Assembly: GCA_013697465.1 (NCBI GenBank)
Contig: JACCWU010000317.1
Location: 1 to 10,398 of the forward strand
From: Actinomycetota bacterium
GTDB taxonomy: Bacteria; Actinomycetota; Thermoleophilia; Gaiellales; Gaiellaceae
Length of the DNA stretch: 10,398 nucleotides
Direction of reading: 5' to 3'
Part shown: positions 6,581 through 10,398 of the stretch, piece by piece
Layout of the letters: every line of letters starts with the position of its first letter
Numbering within the stretch: the first letter of the stretch is position 1
Translations under genes and position numbers: made by a program
Notes under the pieces: model-generated
Database searches by the model: none
The model's input: only the letters and a program-made list of their open reading frames with translations
What the model was told of the DNA's origin: nothing

Positions 6581-7101
6581 CAGGGCCAGATGAGCGCGGC
6601 GCGGTCGAGGGAGACCAGCAGGCGCTCGCCGTCGTAGAGGTCGACATCTTGGGATTGCGGACCTAGCGCGGTCGGATTGACCTGGAAGTGGAGGTACAGG
6701 AGGTGCTCCTCGCCCGCCGGGATTCGGCCGAGCTCGAGCGCGATACGACCGTCTCGGCTTGCCTCTCCGACGGGGGAGGGCTCGACCGTGTTGAGGGTGA
6801 TGTCCTCCACCCAGCCGGGATCGAGCACGATCGTCGCGTTCTCTATCTCGTCGATCGCCACGATCCGGTAGCGCGCCTGAAAGAAGAGCCCGCCGCGAAG
6901 CTTCGTCGGAGCAGAGACCTCGAGACGTGCTGCCGAGCCCTCACCGGAGTCGACGCTGACTCGCTGGCCGAAGACGTTGAAGAGTCCGAGGACGAGGAAC
7001 ACGGCGAGCAGCGCGACAAGCACTCGACGCACGATCGGGCGCCGCTCGCGCCCCGCCAGGTCACGACTGTCCTCGAGCGTGAGACCTTGCGGAACGGCCA
7101 C
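6580..7101 (-). CDS. Single-pass membrane protein with extracytoplasmic domain, unknown function
   Basis: I do not recognise a family. The 173-residue product has an arginine-rich N-terminus (residues 13-26), one hydrophobic helix at about 27-45, and a remaining domain of about 125 residues with alternating hydrophobic and polar residues, typical of a beta-sandwich, ending in A-L-I-W-P. The positive-inside rule places the domain outside the cytoplasm. There are no cysteines and no obvious catalytic motif. Translation starts at GTG 7101; other starts are possible since no ribosome binding site is evident. It is coupled to the DUF421 gene by a TGATG overlap, and the pair probably works together at the membrane, which is inference. 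Confidence 0.7.
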   Translation of the reverse strand: MAVPQGLTLEDSRDLAGRERRPIVRRVLVALLAVFLVLGLFNVFGQRVSVDSGEGSAARLEVSAPTKLRGGLFFQARYRIVAIDEIENATIVLDPGWVEDITLNTVEPSPVGEASRDGRIALELGRIPAGEEHLLYLHFQVNPTALGPQSQDVDLYDGERLLVSLDRAALIWP

Positions 7102-7166
7102 TGCCCGTGCGTTTCGGCGTTCGCGGGGCGGCTCCTACTTCTCCGCCGTCCTCCGGCTCACGGAGA

Positions 7167-7239
7167 TGCGCCCGGCAAGATTCGAACTTGCGACCTCTGC
7201 CTCCGCAGGGCAGCGCTCTATCCCCTGAGCTACGGGCGC
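7167..7239 (-). tRNA. tRNA-Arg, anticodon GCG
   Basis: The minus strand folds into a complete 73-nt cloverleaf. The acceptor stem is GCGCCCG/CGGGCGC (7 bp, perfect), the D stem GCTC/GAGC, the anticodon stem CTGCC/GGCAG with loop CTGCGGA, and the T stem GCAAG/CTTGC with loop TTCGAAT; the discriminator base is A. The anticodon read from the loop is GCG, which decodes the arginine codon CGC. CCA is not encoded. The 5' end lies 13 nt after the ygfZ stop on the same strand. Most bacteria read CGC with an ACG (inosine) tRNA, so G34 is noteworthy. Confidence 0.95.
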
Positions 7240-7252
7240 GGGGAGGACAAGC

Positions 7253-8065
7253 TTAGTTCAAAGGCTCCAGCTGCCTCGCCGGACGGCCCTTCAGGTCGAG
7301 GACAGCTTCGGGCGGCACCTCGGTACGGACGTAGGCGAGCGCGACGAAGCCGGCCTCGGGATCGCTGGCGGCACTCGTCACTCGGCCGACGATCTTCCCG
7401 TCGTGGGTCAGCTCGGCATCTGCACCGGGGCGCTCGTCGCCCTCGAGCGCGAGCACGCGCAGCGACCGGTTCGCGCGACCGCGGTAGTGCAGGCGCGCGA
7501 CCGGCTCCTGACCCGGGTAGCAGCCCTTCGTGAAGCTGATCGCGCGCTCGTCGAGACCGGCCTCCGCGGGCAGCACTCGGTCGTCGAGCTCGCGTCCGAA
7601 ACGGGGCGTCCTTGCGCGGATGCGGAGTCGCTCGAGCTCGCCCTCCTCGATCGGCGCCCAGTCGGGTACCTCCTCGTCGAGGACCTCGTACGCCGGCATG
7701 CCGAACTCTCGGTTGGCCACCGCGCCGGGCGGCGCTTCGCGCCCGAGGACGAGAGTGGACGAGTGCGCCTCGGGCTCGATCTCGCACTTTGCCGCGAAGC
7801 GCGATCTCACAAGCTCTGTGCGGAGTCGGCTCTCGAGCTCGGGCTCGGTCAAGAGGAGATAGTCCTGAGCCGACCGGCGGAGGGCGGTCATCGGTGCGAT
7901 CACGCGCCCTTTCGCAGTCAGGAGGAGCGCCTCACACGAGTCGCCGGGCGCGAGCGCCTCGACGTCGTTCGAGAGCATCCGCTGCAGGTACGAGGCGGCG
8001 TCGGGTCCGACGACTCCAACGAATCCGCGCGGCCTGCGAGCGACCCGTAACGCTGTGCCCGGCAT
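7253..8065 (-). CDS. ygfZ: YgfZ/GcvT-like folate-binding protein for iron-sulfur enzyme and tRNA modification support
   Basis: The 270-residue protein belongs to the GcvT-fold COG0354 group. The diagnostic motif K-G-C-Y-P-G-Q-E is at 180-187 with the conserved Cys182, followed by R-L-H-Y-R-G near 191-196. The N-terminal half carries the F-V-G-V-V-G-P-D-A-A-S-Y-L-Q-R-M-L-S-N-D-V pattern typical of aminomethyltransferase-like folds. In E. coli, YgfZ binds folate and supports certain Fe-S enzymes, including the tRNA methylthiotransferase MiaB. The start at 8065 was preferred over upstream ATGs at 8110 and 8086, because it begins at the conserved domain and has a TAnnnT box exactly 7 nt upstream. 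The tRNA-Arg follows 13 nt beyond the stop, so both may be on one transcript. Confidence 0.93.
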   Translation of the reverse strand: MPGTALRVARRPRGFVGVVGPDAASYLQRMLSNDVEALAPGDSCEALLLTAKGRVIAPMTALRRSAQDYLLLTEPELESRLRTELVRSRFAAKCEIEPEAHSSTLVLGREAPPGAVANREFGMPAYEVLDEEVPDWAPIEEGELERLRIRARTPRFGRELDDRVLPAEAGLDERAISFTKGCYPGQEPVARLHYRGRANRSLRVLALEGDERPGADAELTHDGKIVGRVTSAASDPEAGFVALAYVRTEVPPEAVLDLKGRPARQLEPLN

Positions 8066-8084
8066 TGGAACTAGTGTAGGCGTC
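8066..8084. promoter_or_regulatory. Divergent leaderless promoter pair with overlapping -10 boxes
   Basis: Plus strand: TAGTGT at 8072-8077, then 7 nt, then ATG at 8085. Minus strand: TACACT at 8078-8073, then 7 nt, then ATG at 8065. The two boxes overlap by five bases, so only one polymerase can melt this site at a time, and the whole space between the two start codons is 19 bp. Both transcripts would start at or next to the A of ATG and lack a 5' untranslated region. No good -35 element is visible on either side. Confidence 0.65.
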
Positions 8085-8690
8085 ATGTTCAGGAGCAAGG
8101 CCGAGCGCAAGGTGATCGAGGCGGGATACGATCCCGCGCGACTCCCCCCGGGTCAGTACCTCACGGAGAAGTGGCCCGTGCTCCACGCCGGCTCCATTCC
8201 GGACGCTGACCTAACGACGTGGGACTTCTCGGTGACGGGCGAGGTCGACAACCCCATCCGGCTCACCTGGGACGAGCTCAACCGACTGCCCAAGGTCGAG
8301 GTCACCCAGGACATCCACTGCGTCACGCGCTGGAGCAGGTTCGATGCGAGCTTCGAGGGCGTTCCCTGGAGCGCAGTCGAGGATCTTGTCGAGCCGAAGT
8401 CCTCAGCCCGGTTCGTCGTGGCCCACTCGGAGCAGGGATACACGGCGAACGTTCCGATCGCGTTCTTGCGCGATCCACTTGCGCTTCTCGCGACACACGC
8501 TGATGGCGCGCCGCTCACGCCCGAGCATGGCTGGCCGCTGCGGCTCGTGATTCCGGGCAAGTACTTCTGGAAGAGCGCGAAATGGCTGCGAGGGATCGAG
8601 CTCAGCTCGGTCGACCGCCCAGGGTTCTGGGAGCGCTACGGCTACCACAACGACGCCGACCCGTTCGAGGAAGAGCGCTACGCCTTCTGA
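8085..8690 (+). CDS. Sulfite-oxidase-family molybdopterin-dependent oxidoreductase
   Basis: The 201-residue protein is a single Oxidored_molyb (sulfite oxidase/MsrP-like) domain. The conserved Cys79 in D-I-H-C-V-T-R-W-S is the expected molybdenum thiolate ligand. Other hallmarks are F-x-G-V-P-W at 90-95, H-G-W-P-L-R-L-V-I-P-G-K-Y at 138-150 and K-S-A-K-W-L-R-G-I-E-L at 153-163. There is no N-terminal Tat or Sec signal and no dimerisation domain or heme domain, so it appears to be a compact cytoplasmic form that needs a redox partner. Substrate is unknown; sulfite is not assured. The ATG at 8085 lies 7 nt after a TAnnnT box, supporting this start over the upstream ATG at 8055. It is monocistronic, ending in a terminator about 100 nt downstream. 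Confidence 0.93.
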   Translation: MFRSKAERKVIEAGYDPARLPPGQYLTEKWPVLHAGSIPDADLTTWDFSVTGEVDNPIRLTWDELNRLPKVEVTQDIHCVTRWSRFDASFEGVPWSAVEDLVEPKSSARFVVAHSEQGYTANVPIAFLRDPLALLATHADGAPLTPEHGWPLRLVIPGKYFWKSAKWLRGIELSSVDRPGFWERYGYHNDADPFEEERYAF

Positions 8691-8787
8691 GGCTGCAGTG
8701 TCGAAATGCCCCGGACGGGGGACGACCGAGCGCCGCGCATCGCCGAAAACCTGAGCAACCCATCCACCCCCAGTTCTTCCCCCTCTT

Positions 8788-8817
8788 GAGCGGCCGTCCC
8801 AGCGGTCGCTCTTTTTT
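8788..8817 (+). terminator. Intrinsic terminator of the molybdopterin oxidoreductase gene
   Basis: A 9-bp stem (8788-8796 with 8803-8811, one G-T wobble), a 6-nt loop at 8797-8802 and a run of six T at 8812-8817 on the plus strand. It sits 98 nt past the stop at 8690. The 97 bases between show no gene or other recognisable signal. Confidence 0.88.
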
Positions 8818-8819
8818 GT

Positions 8820-8846
8820 GGCGGAGGAAACCATGTTTCCCCCGCC
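8820..8846. repeat. Short hairpin at the left end of the palindromic element
   Basis: 12-nt arms 8820-8831 and 8835-8846 are complementary at 11 of 12 positions around a 3-nt loop (CAT). It begins 2 nt after the T-run of the plus-strand terminator. Confidence 0.7.
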
Positions 8847-8886
8847 GGCCCCCTTCTTTGGCGCTGTTCACGGGTTAGCCGCGGAT

Positions 8887-9000
8887 TGGCCTCCCGGGCG
8901 AATGAATCGCCCTCCGGCCCTCGCTCACGGTGCACCGATGGCGCGTATCTGCGCAGGACACACTTGCGGCCGGAGGGCGGTTTATCCGCCCGGGAGGCCA
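8887..9000. repeat. 33-bp inverted repeats with 48-bp spacer
   Basis: The left arm 8887-8919 consists of a 14-nt block, a 7-nt variable centre (AATGAAT) and a 12-nt block. The right arm 8968-9000 carries the reverse complement of both blocks perfectly; only the 7-nt centre differs, at three bases. The spacer is 8920-8967. The compensated conservation of the blocks suggests selection on or recent origin of the stem. Confidence 0.9.
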
Positions 9001-9019
9001 GGCGCGGAAGCTGGGTGCA

Positions 9020-9685
9020 CTACGAAGAGAAAGGGGGGTACGCGGGGGGGGACATCGTTTCCACCCGCGAAGCGTGCGCGACGCCGATCATCGAGTCGCG
9101 CGTCACGAGCGCTGACAGCTCCTCCTCATCCAACGCCTCGGTGCCCGCGGGACGCCGAGGGATCACGAGGTAGCGAATGTCGGCGGTCGAGTCGACCACA
9201 CGCAGCTCGACGTCGTCTGCGAGCGCGACCCCGAACTCGGCCAGCACGCCGCGCGGGTCGGAGACAGCCCGCGAGCGGTAGGGAAGGCTCTTGTACCAAT
9301 CGGGCGGCGGGCCGAGAAGCGCCTTCGGGTAGCAGGAGCAGAGCGTGCAGACGACCAAGTGGTGCACGGTGGCGGTGTTCTCGAGGGCGACGACGACCGG
9401 TGATGGTCCTGGGTCGAGGCCGAGCTCGAGCGCGGCGGAGCGCGCGTCTGCGAGCAAGCGCTCCTTGAACTCCGGATCGATCCAGGCACGCGCGACGAGC
9501 CGTGCGCCGTCGGCGGGCGAACGTGAGACGAGCCAGTCGATCCGTTGACGCACGTCCTCGACGCGGATCGCGCCTTTCTCGACCAGCAGCTCCTCGAGTG
9601 CTCGCACCCGCGCTGCCGCTGCGGGCTCGTCGCCGCTCGCGATCGGCGTGTGCGCGTGCTCGTGCTCGTGGTCGTGACCGGTCAC
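9020..9685 (-). CDS. nthA: Nitrile hydratase alpha subunit, cobalt type
   Basis: The 221-residue product carries the metal-binding claw V-C-T-L-C-S-C at 112-118 (Cys113, Cys116, Cys118); Thr in the second position marks the cobalt class, while iron enzymes usually have Ser. Downstream P-P-P-D-W-Y-K-S-L-P-Y-R at about 126-137 and the D-P-R-G-V-L-A-E-F-G block at 143-152 are typical. The enzyme hydrates nitriles to amides, or thiocyanate if it is the SCNase type. The N-terminus has five alternating histidines (4-12), a possible metal-collecting tag. Start is GTG 9685, overlapping the beta C-half stop (GTGA); the frame extends 25 codons further upstream, but that stretch is arginine-rich and out of character. 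The last 14 residues, proline-rich, are encoded inside a palindromic repeat element, so the natural C-terminus has probably been replaced. Confidence 0.93.
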   Translation of the reverse strand: MTGHDHEHEHAHTPIASGDEPAAAARVRALEELLVEKGAIRVEDVRQRIDWLVSRSPADGARLVARAWIDPEFKERLLADARSAALELGLDPGPSPVVVALENTATVHHLVVCTLCSCYPKALLGPPPDWYKSLPYRSRAVSDPRGVLAEFGVALADDVELRVVDSTADIRYLVIPRRPAGTEALDEEELSALVTRDSMIGVAHASRVETMSPPAYPPFSS

Positions 9686-9963
9686 TCCGCGTCCTCCAGC
9701 CAGTGCTCGAAGACGTCCGCGTACAAGCGGTCGGCGCCGCGGCCCGAATAGCCGGGCCAAACGTCACGCTGAGCGAAGCCGACCAGATAGAGCGGCTGCT
9801 TCGGGCTCCCGTCCGCACCGTAGGCGCACGTCTCCGGGTTCGGAAAGGACGCGTGCACGCGCTCGATGGTGCCCGTTTTGCCCTTCAGGTATCCGGGAGT
9901 GCGGTGATGACCTTGGTGCGTACGGGAATCGACCCGCACTCGCTGGCCGGTGCGATACCTCAC
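9682..9963 (-). CDS. Nitrile hydratase beta subunit, C-terminal half (SH3-like) as a separate chain
   Basis: The 93-residue product starts R-Y-R-T-G-Q-R-V-R-V and has G-H-H-R-T-P-G-Y-L-K-G-K-T-G at about 18-31, then P-L-Y-L-V-G-F at 47-53 and an end helix D-V-F-E-H-W-L-E. These are the hallmarks of the SH3-like barrel at the C-terminus of nitrile hydratase beta. Start GTG 9963 overlaps the stop of the N-half gene (GTGA), and its own stop overlaps the alpha start in the same way. The reading frame is longer upstream (to 10218) but that part is a shadow of the N-half gene. The two halves are in different frames, so this is a genuine separate gene, as in thiocyanate hydrolase, rather than a broken fusion. 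Confidence 0.88.
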   Translation of the reverse strand: MRYRTGQRVRVDSRTHQGHHRTPGYLKGKTGTIERVHASFPNPETCAYGADGSPKQPLYLVGFAQRDVWPGYSGRGADRLYADVFEHWLEDAE

Positions 9964-10247
9964 GTCGCGAGCCTTCGGTCGACCTCGCCAGGCTCGAGCA
10001 CGCCCTTCTCCGTGAGAATCGTCTCCATCGAGTGGAGCCAGCGCTCGTAGTACGACGCATGCTCGTAGTCCTCGGGCGGCATGCTCTCGATGCCCCGCCG
10101 CAGCTCGTCCACGTTCATCAATCGTCGGCGCAGGAGAGCGCCAACCAGCGCGTCTGCGAGCAATTCCCAGTCGGCGAGCTCGTGCTCGCTCCGATCGATC
10201 GGAGCGTCGATCGGCCATCCACCACGGTCGTGCACGGCTGGGTCCAC
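9960..10247 (-). CDS. Nitrile hydratase beta subunit, N-terminal half as a separate chain
   Basis: The 95-residue helical product begins with H-D-R-G-G near 6-10, the usual opening of beta subunits, and contains M-P-P-E-D-Y-E-H-A-S-Y-Y-E-R-W-L at about 56-71, then a helix ending T-E-K-G-V-L. That arrangement matches the first half of nitrile hydratase beta and the corresponding small subunit of thiocyanate hydrolase. Accessory proteins (P14K/NhlE type) are related to this half, so a chaperone role is the main alternative, but as the sole copy here it must be the subunit. GTG 10247 is the start; TACCAT lies 7 nt upstream, suggesting a leaderless transcript. It is the first gene of the operon and lies 43 nt beyond a transposase end. 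Confidence 0.85.
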   Translation of the reverse strand: MDPAVHDRGGWPIDAPIDRSEHELADWELLADALVGALLRRRLMNVDELRRGIESMPPEDYEHASYYERWLHSMETILTEKGVLEPGEVDRRLAT

Positions 10248-10254
10248 GAACGCG

Positions 10255-10260
10255 ATGGTA
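10255..10260 (-). promoter_or_regulatory. Possible -10 box for leaderless nitrile hydratase operon
   Basis: On the minus strand TACCAT is followed by 7 nt and the GTG of the beta N-half gene. The geometry equals that of the ygfZ and molybdopterin gene starts. A G-rich run at about 10262-10269 lies too far upstream to be a well-placed ribosome binding site, which favours the leaderless reading. No clear -35 is seen. Confidence 0.5.
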
Positions 10261-10290
10261 CCGCCCCCTTCCTAGAGGCTTGATGTGGGT

Positions 10291-10398
10291 TCAGCGTCCG
10301 TCATAAGCCACGAGCGCGCGAGGAGGGCGACCAGTGAGGGCGTTGAGCAGCATGCCGAGGGTCAGCGCGAGCAGCCGCTGAACGATGCGCTGCGCCAG
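10291..10398 (-). CDS. C-terminal end of a probable IS982-like transposase (partial)
   Basis: An open frame enters from the right edge of the window on the minus strand and stops at TGA (10293-10291) after 35 residues. The pattern R-I-V-Q-R-L-L-A-L-T, then N-A-L-T-G-R-P, and the end A-L-V-A-Y-D-G-R resembles the C-terminus I know from actinobacterial IS982-type transposases. No catalytic residue is in the visible part, so the family is tentative. Just past the stop, the minus strand reads ACCCACATC, possibly the terminal repeat of the element (IS982 ends often begin ACCC). Whether the element is complete cannot be judged. Confidence 0.5.
   Translation of the reverse strand: MAQRIVQRLLALTLGMLLNALTGRPPRALVAYDGR

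Larger units (their letters stand above)
8820..9062. mobile_element. Palindromic MITE-like element overlapping the end of the nitrile hydratase alpha gene
   Basis: This region, most of the 329-bp gap between genes, is a nested inverted repeat. The inner arms 8887-8919 and 8968-9000 match at 30 of 33 bases. The outer arms also match by eye: plus-strand GGAAACCATGTTTCCCCC from 8826 corresponds to reverse-strand GGAAACGATGTCCCCCCC from 9062, continuing through a second C-rich block. Arm lengths from outer to inner repeat are nearly equal (61 and 62 nt). No transposase or clear target duplication is present, so it resembles a small non-autonomous or REP-like element. Its right arm encodes the last 14 codons of the alpha subunit. 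Confidence 0.6.

Noticed and set aside
7145..7166. Terminator downstream of the tRNA
   Set aside because: A short CTCCG/CGGAG hairpin can form on the minus strand, but no T-run follows and the stem is only 5 bp.
8887..9000. CRISPR-like repeats
   Set aside because: Only two copies, inverted rather than direct, with no array or cas genes.
8818..9468. 216-residue plus-strand open frame over the palindromic element
   Set aside because: Its start lies in repeat DNA and most of it is antisense to the nitrile hydratase alpha gene; no domain is recognisable.
9686..9760. N-terminal extension of nitrile hydratase alpha
   Set aside because: The 25 extra residues are arginine-rich shadow coding of the beta C-half gene; the GTGA overlap at 9682-9685 gives a normal start.

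Overview
The window is GC-rich, gene-dense DNA with short gaps, many GTG starts and repeated 4-base stop/start overlaps. Together with start codons that sit a fixed 7 nt behind a TAnnnT box (leaderless transcription) and the gene content, this suggests a chromosome of the Actinomycetota. A Thermoleophilia-like soil lineage is my best guess, but it rests on gene style alone.

Left part (2-2803). After the tail of a cyclodeaminase-like gene comes a compact plus-strand operon: an ECF-type sigma factor, an 85-residue helical protein that resembles a nitrile-hydratase-type leader, a cytoplasmic subtilisin-like (S8) protease with an intact triad, and a GAF-domain protein. Facing it, and sharing its terminator hairpin, is an 85-residue, very acidic peptide gene built from two nearly identical 30-residue GTEP-rich repeats, with the strongest ribosome binding site in the window. 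I do not recognise this combination as a named system; it is the best candidate here for something undescribed.

Middle part (2929-7101). An MFS transporter fused to a cyclic-nucleotide-binding domain is followed 4 nt later by an M3-like zinc metallopeptidase whose frame is broken by one TAA. Converging on it from the minus strand are a DUF421 (YetF-like) membrane protein and a single-pass membrane protein of unknown function.

Right-centre (7167-8817). A tRNA-Arg with anticodon GCG lies directly downstream of ygfZ (iron-sulfur/tRNA-modification support protein). ygfZ is divergent from a sulfite-oxidase-type molybdopterin protein; the two genes appear to use overlapping -10 boxes and leaderless starts. 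The molybdopterin gene ends in a clear intrinsic terminator.

Right part (8820-10398). A palindromic, MITE-like element of about 240 bp supplies the last codons of a cobalt-type nitrile hydratase alpha subunit. The beta subunit is split into two genes (N-half and C-half), as in thiocyanate hydrolase, and all three genes are joined by GTGA overlaps on the minus strand. The window closes with the 3' end of a probable IS982-like transposase just upstream of this operon.
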